Position numbers and translations under genes: made by a program. A model generated the notes under the pieces. It saw nothing but the letters and a program-made list of their open reading frames with translations. It was not told the origin of the DNA and made no database searches. Shown piece after piece: positions 34,549-44,269 of a stretch of 64,000 nucleotides of DNA. Source of the DNA: Portulaca oleracea (taxonomy: Eukaryota > Streptophyta > Magnoliopsida > Caryophyllales > Portulacaceae); assembly GCA_029582165.1 (NCBI GenBank), contig CM055875.1:30128644-30192643 (forward strand), in the 5' to 3' direction. Each line of letters begins with the position of its first letter. The stretch's first letter is position 1.

Positions 34549-36627
34549 ATGGTAGGGAAGGCCAAGGGTCGAGGGTTTCTGGACAGGGCGAATCAGCTTC
34601 TGAGTAGTTGGAGGGGGGTGAGTCTGAGGACCCCCACAGACGCAATGTGACTGCGTCAGCACGCCGTGCTGGTCGTGGTACGGATGCAGGTGATGCAGCG
34701 GGCGGCCAGCCCGAGGACACGGGGAGTCAGGCCACGCGAGATTTCGTTGACCATCTCAACCAAGCCATGGATGAGTCAACCGGCACTGAAACATCGGCGG
34801 ACGATGAGACAGGGGAGCCCGAGACGCAAATGATCCCGACTTCAGTCGCGCCACCTAGTGGGCCAGTTTCTATGCCAACGGGTTTCATGCCGATGAGGGA
34901 TGCAGCGGGGAAGTTTGCCTCGATTCGACAGAGTGGGCAGGGAAGCAGTTCTGCTACTGGTGATGCTGGGTCCAGTAGCAAATATAGGAAGAGGAGGCGG
35001 AGCGGCGACAACTCTTGGAAGATTGATGGTAACGTGCCCGGGGGACCTGCAATTGGGTCAGTTATACCGAGCTTTGGAGGTCACATTGCTCGGGTAATAT
35101 GGGAGGGTCGCGAGCGTTCACTCCATGTTGTTCTTGATTGTGTGACGAAGAAGAATGCGTTGAGGGAATTGAGGTCAGTACAGTTCAGGATGGATCCCGC
35201 ATGCCAGGCTACACTGGGAAGGATCCAAATCACCAATTTGACGGAGGTGATGTACAACCACATCGACATGACGTTGATCTCGGCGTTCGTTGAGAGGTGG
35301 CAACCCGACACAAACACATTTCACCTTCCCTTCGGTGAAATGACGATCATGTTGCATGATGTGCAACATATATTGGGTATTGCAGTTGATGGCCTGATGC
35401 CTGAAGGTCTTCCTCGGGAAGTGGTTAACCAGTACGTGCTCGAGATTTTTGATAAAGGAATGGCGGAGCTGAAGGCTGATAACATTTATGATAATGGTGG
35501 CATAACTGACTCCCATTTGAGGTCGATTAGTTTATCGACCAGTTGTCCCATTCCCCATAGGATAAGGGCGTGGTTGTTGAGCATGTTGGCAAACACTATC
35601 CTCGTGGACAAATCGAGGGATAGAGTTAGGCCGCATCCGTGGCCTAGCACTGACGTTATCATTGATCACATTGCTTGGGGTACGGTGACCTTGGCGTTCT
35701 TTTTCCGGCAGTTAGGGATGGCGAGCAGGGCCGGGACAGCCAAGATGGCCGGGTGTTTGACCCTTTTGCAGGCCTGGATCTACGAGTACTTTCCTGATTT
35801 CAGGCCACAAGGGGAGCAGCCGGTTAATGGGCCTCGCGCGAGCAGGTGGTTCCCCATCCGCCAGCCGAGTTCGGTACAGCGCCTACGACAGTTGAGGGCC
35901 TCCTTGGATGCGTTGACGCCAGATCGTGTGAGTTGGGCCCCATACGGACCTGCCCCATACAAGTCATGCAAAAGGACGTTGTACAAGGGCGGCATTCGTG
36001 CATACGACATCACTGAGTTGTACATGCCTGATCGCGTCGTCCGTTAGTTAGGGCACCTATAACATATCCCACGCAGATTGTCGGTACCCAAGAGCGTTGA
36101 ACGACCGGAAAAGGGCCCATACAAAGTGGAATTTGTGGATGCTAACGTCAGTGCTGACTGGGCGAGGTTTCCGTTATACAACAAAATGCCAATGAGTGAT
36201 GTGCCCCGCACAAAACATGTGCCGTGGGAAGCGGATGTTGCTTACAACGATTGGTTTGCGGCACATTCACACAAGTTTTTGATAAACAACGCCTCAGCCA
36301 GCCAATCGACAGTCGATGATCAACCGTCACTCGAACAGGTACCCTAAACCCCTCAGCATAATCTAATATGTTGTCTAACTGATTTGTTTAGGATGGTTGA
36401 TATCATGTTTGGTCTAACTTCTTTATTTTGTGTTTTATTTTTTATGAAAGTGGTCCTATATCTATGCCGCACTATTGGAGCGAGGGAGGCATCCACCCCA
36501 ACCGGACGAAGAGACAGTGCCAGTGAGTCGTGGGTGGTATGATGAGATGGTCGACTTGCACAGGCGTTGGTGCCGTCAGATGCATATTGAGGTCCCCGAG
36601 CAGCAAGATGATGAGCAGGAGGAGTAG
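34549..36627 (+). pseudogene. MULE-borne plant mobile domain (PMD) gene, disrupted
   Basis: A splice acceptor (cattttgcag, about 34539) precedes ATG 34549, reading MVGKAKGRGFLDRANQLLSS. A shift at the G6 run near 34612 moves to the frame that stays open to 36044; that frame has no ATG before 34767. The N-terminal part is low complexity with a KYRKRRRSG basic patch. The PMD follows: LISAFVERWQPDTNTFHLPFG, EMTIMLHDVQHILGIAVDG, then AYDITELYMPDRVVR. TAG (36045) and TAA (36060) interrupt the conserved DRVVR-x-LGHL-x-HIPR stretch where Gln is usual, and the same frame goes on (36338 donor, intron 36339-36450, last exon to TAG 36627, ending WCRQMHIEVPEQQDDEQEE). PMD proteins occur both in silencing factors (MAIN/MAIL) and in transposons. 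Confidence 0.85.
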
Positions 36628-36840
36628 AGTGTGTTTTTCAATTTCGTTGTTGTTAATGTACCCTAAACTTAGTGTTAATTTGTGTTGAACTGATTAACTG
36701 ATTTTGTGTTGTGTTTACTAATTTACCTGATTTTGTATCAACCGTGACATTGCGTTTCCATCGTAATTTGTGTTAATTTGTGTTATGATTTACGATTTCC
36801 AATTTACTACATGAGTTTCAATATAAATATAATTAGCCAT

Positions 36841-39591
36841 TCATAAATACATAAGGGTACAACTACAACCATCATCGGCGTCTCTAGCCTGCCATCTATC
36901 AATACGAGCCTGGAAAGGCTCATCCCAACCTTGAACAGTTACGTCTCTAGCTGCTCACCATCCAACATGAATCGGCGGTAGAGGGCAGTCATCCCGTAAA
37001 TAGATAAGCATGAAGTGGTTGTTCACTCACACAATTCCCTGAACTTTCGCAGGTGCCGTAAGTCTAGGCCCTCCTCGTATGGTTAATACTAATATGCATA
37101 GCTCAGTTGTCTGCGATCGTGGACCAGGAGGTGTTGACAAGAAGATCCACATAATATTCATCAGTGTCGCAGCTGGAAATAAATCATTTGGAGCCGACAT
37201 CCAATGTTCGTACGGGGCTGGCCCAACCAAGTGGCCTTGTATCCTTGTGAAGGATTCAAGGAACATCTCCTTGCTGTTAAAAAACGCATTAACATATGCA
37301 TTTTCACTCGCCTGCAACTCAGTGCCCATTGACCACCTAGCAGTTGGAAACAATTTCTCATCCTCGTAACCTGCCTCGGCTACGCATCTAAACCCGCAGT
37401 TGCCATCAGCGCCAACATCCGTCCATCCAGCGACGTATGGTAGAATGAAATGTGGCAAAGCATCCTCGAACGGGAACGGATCTTGACACATCCGGGGGAT
37501 ACCTGCGCATGAGAATATCTTAAGTTATAAGCAACAATATATAGTCATTTTGAAAACCCTAAACATGTGGTTAACATCGGCTATAAAGATTAAGAAATGC
37601 ACACCTGTTGAACCCATCCCAACTGATGAAGAACTGGTTCCCTTTTTCCTCGAGGAGTTCGTTGTAGTCTTGCTACCCCGGCCCGATGTTCGACCGTACT
37701 CAAACGCACTGGGGTTGCGTCGCGTGGATCTTGAAGTCTTTGGTCTCCCGGGGCGTGGGGGCTTGTCTGCGGATCAGGAATATCCTGACTGTAGGGATTC
37801 AACTCTCCATTGAGGACATGGTTTACGTGTTGTACAACTGCTGGAACACTCTCCCAAACCTGTTTAGCGAGTTCCTCAAATTGTTCCATGTCCATACCTG
37901 ATGGAACATCATTTGAGCAAGGAGTTTCACCATCGCCAATCACTGTTAGTTGTCTCCAAAACATATTTATCCGTGTAAGCGGAATCGGCTCTCCAGTTGC
38001 GTAAACTTCCATCTTAGAACACGCGCACGGGAGGAGGTGGGTCCTCGACACCCGGTGATCGCATAAGTAGCAGGCTCCTTCATATCTCATCGCCAGCATC
38101 TTATTGAGCTCCAACGACAACAGGTACAATGCGTGATGAGATACATGCCCGTGCAAATTCTTAAAGAAATGAGAAATACCGAAATGCCTGTGCGTGCTCC
38201 TTGACTATTCAAGCTCCCTCTTAATCACAGTATGTTGATTGTCTAAGTGTTGGCGAATCTTCGCAAACACACGATTGAAAGTGCCTCTAGAACTGCCGAT
38301 ATAATACTTCAGTGAAGAATGCTGGCTCTCAACTCTAGAAGTAGTTGTGCTCCCCATGTGAGGGACATTGTCGGTATAAGCACAAACAAAATTTTCCTTA
38401 TGACTCAGCCACGTCCCAGTAAGATAATCAACTATCGGTTTGTTTTGCCCAATCCACGCGTTAACAACGCCTTTCCACTTGAGCTTGAACTCCGCAACAG
38501 TCTTCGCATGTACAATGTCGTTCCAGAAATGATGTCTGAAATGAAGCCCGAGTCCGAGCTTTGGGCCCCCAGTAAGTTTGTTTACTTTGTTCTCCACATC
38601 ATTCCCAATATGCCACACACACAACAGTTGGTGTGCATTTGGGTAAACCTTGGCAACAGCCCCCAACAAAGCATCCTGCTTGTCCGTCACAAACACGGAT
38701 GATATAACATCAGGACCCAACAATTCATGCACCCTCCACATCAACCACTCATATGATTCCATCTTCTCGTCCCGCATGAACGAGTAAGCAATCTGGAAGT
38801 TGCGGTTTGTCGGTGTCACGCCTACTAGCTCACATAAAGGCCACTTTGCCTTGTTTGTCTTGTACGTTGTGTCAATGAGAATGACATGCGGGTACGTACG
38901 TTGCAACTTCAACGAGTAAGGGTGACATAAAAAAACCTGATGAAGTTCGCCATCATCATCATAATCAACAAATGAGACGTACCCGCCGAGTTTCGCCATG
39001 TACAGACATTGCCCCGCATGCGTCCTACCATCCATTTCCTCGGTCCGCATCTTTTCCCGCTCGTTGTAGACTTACTTCACATTTATCTTAGAAGCAGGGA
39101 ACCTAATCTTCAACGACGTTTGTATTGTGGCCGGTGTGCACCCCGTGTTGGTCATATCCCGAACATGTTCTTTTATTTCAGAAGTTAATGGATGTCCATG
39201 ACGATGCCCTTCCTCGTACACGATGAAGGCATGATTGTGCTTCCCCAGGTCACCGTCGCACACACGAACTCGCCATTCCGTTTCATTGCGAGTCCACGCA
39301 ACAATGGCGAATTTACATTGGCACGCCTTCGTTGACGTACTCCGACGAGTCGCATCATCGAGATCATTCAGTTTCACACGATATTTACCGTACCTCCAAC
39401 ACTTCAAGTAACACCTTAACGGACTCTCTGCATCTTTTCTCTTGTACGAAGCCCGTACAAACCTAAATCCGATTCCCGCAGCTATTCCATTGGCCCATTC
39501 TTGCAATGCTTCAATACTCTCAAAAACCCTTTGCGTTACAAAATGAGTTGAATAATCAACGCCGTCCCCACCAAAGTCCTCCAAAAAAACC
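36841..39591 (-). pseudogene. MULE transposase: FAR1 + DDE + SWIM + OTU protease, disrupted
   Basis: An internal exon opens at 39591 after acceptor ttgtttgtag. Order on the minus strand: FAR1-type zinc-binding domain (39580-39080; LKCWRYGKYR, CQCKF, GKHNH), a TAA at 39072, MULE transposase core (39050-38208) with DDE residues in LIDTTYKTN, VTDKQDAL and SRVESQHSSLK, a TAG at 38205, SWIM-like finger (CYLCDHRVSRTHLLPCAC), a frameshift near 37780 into PPRPGRPK and RRNPSAFEYGR, intron 37604-37503, and an OTU cysteine-protease domain (GADGNCGFRCVAE, Cys present; NNHFMLIYL with the His) broken by TGA at 37027 and 36955. The natural end is TGA at 36841. All key catalytic residues survive, but six lesions prevent a full protein. 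Confidence 0.87.
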
Positions 39592-39599
39592 TACAAACA

Positions 39600-40340
39600 A
39601 TAGAAAACAATTATCATACTAATAATAACTGGGATACTAATTCCTAATACTTAATAATAATAATAGCTTTAACATTAATAATTAACATACAATTCTAATT
39701 AACATAACAACATAACAATATTTATAATTAAAATATTTATAATATTGACCAACACTTATAAATAACATATTATAATAATATTAATAATATTAATTAACAT
39801 AATAATAATAACAATAATAATAAATAAATAATAACAATATTAATAATTTTAACATAATTAACATAATAATAATAATTAACAACATTAATTACCTTAATAA
39901 TAATATTATAAATAAATAAATAATAATATTAACAAATTATAAATAAATAATAATACTATTAACATATTATAAATAAATAATAATAATATTAACATATTAT
40001 AAATAAACAATAATATTAACATATTATAATAATATTAACAATAATAATTAGCATAATTAACATAATAATAATAATTAACATATTATAATAATAATAACAA
40101 CACTTATAAATAACATATTATAATAATATTAATAATATTAATTAACATAATAATGATAATAATATTAACAATATTAATTAATAATTTTAACATAATTAAC
40201 ATATTAATAATAATTAACAACATTAATTACCTTAATACTAATATTATAAATAAATAAATAAATAATAATTTTAACATATTATAAATAAATAATAATAATA
40301 TTAACATATTATAAATAAAAAAATATTAACATTTTATAAA
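39600..40340. repeat. AT-only low-complexity stretch in the MULE
   Basis: Almost pure A/T with AATAATAAT and AACATATTATAAATA words repeated many times; lies in the presumed first intron of the transposase gene. A shorter similar stretch (32220-32560) lies on the PMD side. Confidence 0.85.
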
Positions 40341-40343
40341 TAT

Positions 40344-40613
40344 TTTGAAAAAAATTTAAAAAATAAAAATTTCCGGAAAATGGCACGGTGCCGCGCCCAG
40401 GCACGCCCGCCGCCACCGGCATTGCCGCGCCCAGATCTAGGCGGCGCCGCGGCGGTGCCGTGCAATCTGTGCGGCAATGCCATGGCACCGGCACCGCCGC
40501 GGCGCCACCTAGATCTGGGTGCGGCAACGCTGCCGCCGGCAGGCATGCCTGGGCGCGGCACCGTGCCATTCTTCGAAAATTGTAATTTTTTTTCATTTTT
40601 TCAAAATTAAAAG
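40344..40613. repeat. GC-rich palindrome near the right MULE end
   Basis: Arms of about 125 bp pair around 40479, including GGCACGGTGCCGCGCCCAGG and CCCAGATCTAGGCGGCGCCG. Frames on both strands (40309-40610) give the same Pro/Arg/Ala-rich text and are by-products. It is the counterpart of the palindrome at 32031-32225. Confidence 0.9.
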
Positions 40614-40794
40614 TTACAAACTAACCTCTTGCTCTTCACTTGAATTATCACCTTCTCTTGATATTTTAGGTTAAATTTCTAAAACAAATCAAAATTTTAG
40701 AGAGAGAATGTGATAGGAGAGTGAGGGGAGAGTGAGAGGAGAGTGACTTAGAGAGAGAAGTGAGTTGAAATATATGAGAGGCAAAAACGTCTTT

Positions 40795-40839
40795 TGGGGG
40801 TTGACATTAGTAAAAAGGGGGCGGCATTAAGCAATACCC
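40795..40839 (-). repeat. Right terminal inverted repeat of the MULE
   Basis: Reverse complement begins GGGTATTGCTTAATGCCGCC and pairs imperfectly with 31782-31825. Inward is a CT-rich leader on the minus strand (40680-40770), the likely start of the transposase transcript. Confidence 0.7.
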
Positions 40840-40848
40840 ATTCAACAA

Positions 40849-40917
40849 TACCTTTATCCACACTTTGCACAATACAAAATTACAAATACATGTCGAAGAT
40901 TTAGGAAAGAACATCAA
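40849..40917. repeat. Direct repeat B, left copy
   Basis: Matches 44051-44121 with one difference (ttaggaaag against ttagggaag). It continues repeat A across the MULE insertion. Confidence 0.9.
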
Positions 40918-41766
40918 TTTATAATTTTTCTCTAAAAAGTTTAGATTGTTCATTATAACTTTTTGTTCACTTGAAAGATTAAGATGGTTTACTCTTGAAA
41001 TCAATTTATAATTTATAATCTTCTTATGTGACAAAATTTCTATCATTAGAAGTCATTAAAGTTATTATTCACAAGCTAATTCAATATTATGCACTTTTAG
41101 AAGATGAACAATGATAAATTGAACAACGTATAAGATGAACAATGATAAATTGAACAACGTATAAGATGAACTATGATAATATATATGGTGAACAATGGGC
41201 TCAAGTACATTGAATAATAACATAATGAACAATGGAAGCATTTCTAGTGAACAACCATCAATTATCTGATGAACAATTACAATACATGTAGTGAACAATC
41301 TCAACAAATATGGTGAACAAGGGAATTGACGATGCCAAATTGAATCAGTGAACAATATCCTTTCTTCTGGTGCTAGTTGCTGTTCCCGAGCGATGAAGTA
41401 GTACGACAGGACATCACCAACAGCAACTAGGCGCCATTGATGGTGGTTACGTCTGGGTTCGATGGAAGTGATGGTGGTGCGGAGGATCCCGACGACTAGG
41501 CTACAATTGGTGGTTGAGGAATACAGGAAGCAGACAGTAGGTGATAGGTGTGCAAGAAACGCAACCCCGAGTGCGCTGAGTTTCGCGTAGGTCGTCGCCG
41601 GCTGGTCGGAGACCCAGTGGTGGCGTTCGATCGGTGGTTACTAATGAAAGGTGGCCTGAGACAGACCAAGAGAGGGTGCTAGGGATTGAGAGAGGAGTGC
41701 AAGAGTTGAGTAGCGGTGATGATGTCGACGGTGATGGCGGTATTGCCGGCGGTGATAGTGGTTAGG

Positions 41767-41842
<76 letters not shown>

Positions 41843-42981
41843 AGGAGCGTAGATCGATTGAGGATGAATCTCCTCAATTGATTTATGTAGTTAAACGAAC
41901 GTGGGTTTATGGATGCAGTTACAATAATTTTTTTGTTTTTATTTTTTTATAAACTAAATGCCACCTGTTGCTGATGTGGATCTGAAGCACATGCTCCCGG
42001 TGCACATAATAGATAGAGAATCAGCGAAACACCAGAATATATACTGTCGTCAAGCGGGAGTAAAGGTCTCATGTGTACTCCCGCTGATATTCAGATTTGC
42101 TATAAACTACTAGCTGATTGGTCTGGTAGACTGTTTGTTCCACACATGCAATCTTCATTATTTTGCTTAATGACTTTTTTAATTGACTTATTTTTTTATT
42201 CCATCAAATGAATCTATGTTAATGTACGATTGACTACATAATAATGTGTGAAAAGCAAAACCATAATCTAAATTTCTTTTTTATTTTTTTATTATCATGG
42301 TGTGCTTATTATTTTATGTTGTCAATTTGGTGTGCTTATGGTATTATTTTAGTCTGTATAGTATAATTTTAGTGTGTATACATTGTCAATTCAGTACAGT
42401 ACGGTTATGGTATTATCTTAGTGTGCTTATAGTATTATTTTAGCGTGTCTAGCTTGCATATTTTGTCAATTTTAGTGTGTTTATGATATTATTTCAGTGT
42501 CTTTACAGTTTAATATTGTGCTAAAAGTATTATTTTAGTGTGCTTATGATACAAGTTTAGTGTGCTTATGGTATACTTTTAGTGTGCTTATGGTATTATT
42601 TTAGTGTGCTTATAATATTATTTTAGCGTGTCTGGTGTGCATAAGTTGTCAATTTAGTGTGCTTACAGTATTATTTCAATTGTTTACGATTTAGTGTGCT
42701 CAAAGTATTATTTCAGTGTGCTTATGTTGTCAATTTAGTATGTTTCGATATTATTTTAGTAATTAGTATACATATGTTTTAGTTTACTAAGAATAATGTA
42801 TGTAAACTAAGGTGCCAAGAGTAATGTGCTTGCAGTATTTATTGAACAAAAAGTAGCGTGCTACCATTTTTGCATGCTAAGAGTAATGTGTGCATGGTAC
42901 AAATAATTTGTATAAATATTATATTTAGTGTGTAATAATATATTAATTAGTTTGTATAAATATTATATATAGCGTGCAATA
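40918..42981. repeat. Region between the A-B direct repeats, with two motif arrays
   Basis: Contains a TGAACAAT-type array (41100-41360, including a 32-bp unit twice at 41102-41165), a less AT-rich patch (41384-41770), a GA microsatellite (41774-41838), a 10-bp-stem hairpin AGCGGGAGTA...TACTCCCGCT at 42055-42087, and an array of TTTAGTGTGCTTATGGTATTA variants about every 30 bp (42300-42900). No coding frame with family resemblance. Flanked by roughly 260-bp direct repeats (A+B). Confidence 0.6.
41774..41838. repeat. (GA)n microsatellite
   Basis: About 32 uninterrupted GA units; it creates Arg-Glu and Ser-Leu frames on the two strands. Confidence 0.95.
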
Positions 42982-43183
42982 GTATAATAATTAATGTGCA
43001 ATAATAATTAGTATGTAATATATAATAACTAATGTGTATAGTCATATAGACAATTTATTTAGTGTGTAATAATATATATATATATATATATTTGCATGCC
43101 GAAAGTTCTATTGTTATGCACCATTTTATTAGTTATATATTGTTATCTTGTCCAAGACCCTTGTCCAAGTGATCTTATTCAAC
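42982..43183. repeat. Direct repeat A, right copy
   Basis: Copy of 31590-31781, here uninterrupted up to the Copia-like solo LTR. Confidence 0.9.
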
Positions 43184-43188
43184 AATAC

Positions 43189-44050
43189 TGTTAGCTTTAT
43201 GACACATGTAATTATTTTGATGATAACAAACCATAAAATAAGTTTATATATGAGGTTAGAAATTGAAGTGATTTAATTATTATGTTACTCATATATAATA
43301 CTTGTGATGATCCAATATATTAATTTGAGAATATTTGATTGGACAAATTTATGATATGATAATCTTGATTAATATTGAAACTAATAATAAGTATGGATAT
43401 TAATTTGATTGATTTGATCATGATTATATTATATCATAAATTTGATTAATATTGATTCTCTATGTGCTAAGATATATGCATCTATATATACATATTGTAG
43501 TAGCTTGGCATATTGGTGAAGTACATTATATACAAGGTAATCAAGAAGATCATATGTCCATCCTTATGAGGATTATGTTGTGATTGATCAAGATTTGTCC
43601 AAGTTTGGTCGTCGGCTCTTACACTATAAATACAAGGAGATTGGATATTAAAGAGAACAAGAGAAGAGACAAAAAGAAAACAAAAGCGAACATCTCACTT
43701 GAGCGTAATTCTCTTTTCCTATTGTTGAGTGTGAGATTAAAGTTGTATTGAGTTATTATTCATTCATTTGAGTGATTGAGATAGTTATTGTTAGGGAGAG
43801 GATTTAGGAGTTGAGAGGCGATATCAAGTGGTGAGATCTTGAGAGTAGAGAAGGCTCTAAGATCGGTTGTAGAAATCCATCCTAATAATAATTCGAGGTT
43901 AAATCCTAGAGTTGGAGAACTCTAGGCGGTGACGTACTCCGAAATTGAGTTCGGAGGAACATCGTAAACAACTACCGGGTTTTGTCTATATCTTTAATTT
44001 TCCGCTATTTATTTTCCGCATTTTATTTAACTAGCCTAATTAAACTTTCA
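43189..44050 (+). mobile_element. Solo LTR, Copia-like, 862 bp
   Basis: Starts TGTTAGCTTTATGACA and ends TTAAACTTTCA (TG...CA). An exact 5-bp duplication, aatac, flanks it (43184-43188 and 44051-44055). A TATA-like CTATAAATACAAGG lies at 43624-43637. No internal domain or second LTR. Copia is inferred from the TGTTAG start, TGATGATAACAAACC words and length. Confidence 0.85.
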
Positions 44051-44121
44051 AATACCTTTATCCACACTTTGCACAATACAAAATTACAAATACATGTCGA
44101 AGATTTAGGGAAGAACATCAA
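44051..44121. repeat. Direct repeat B, right copy
   Basis: Copy of 40849-40917, next to the solo LTR; its right end lies 150 bp from the stop codon of CBP60 B. Confidence 0.9.
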
Positions 44122-44269
44122 CCAAGAAAACCAGCATTAAATAGCATTCCTTGGTTGGAAAAATTAAAAAATGTGGTTGTTTTACATAGCTGTAAAACCA
44201 TCCCTATAACCAAAGTAAGCTGTAAATTCGCAAGATACAAATCATACTGCAACTGAAAGTATACATGTC

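Larger units (their letters stand above)
31782..40839. mobile_element. Mutator-like element (MULE), 9058 bp, 9-bp target duplication
   Basis: The element is bounded by the exact 9-mer attcaacaa (31773-31781 and 40840-40848), the Mutator target-duplication length. The ends are imperfect inverted repeats. Two genes converge from the ends, a PMD gene (+) and a FAR1/MULE/SWIM/OTU transposase gene (-), the layout of maize MuDR. GC-rich palindromes sit near both ends. The related unoccupied sequence at 42982-44121 (itself split by a solo LTR) confirms the insertion site. Stops and frameshifts in both genes indicate a dead copy. Confidence 0.9.

Noticed and set aside
40309..40610. Four Pro/Arg/Ala-rich frames with similar sequences on both strands
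   Set aside because: Same text on both strands because the DNA is a palindrome.
31594..43190. The A and A' direct repeats as LTRs of one 11-kb retrotransposon
   Set aside because: They do not start TG or end CA, no duplication flanks them, no retroviral genes lie between, and the MULE ends explain the left break.
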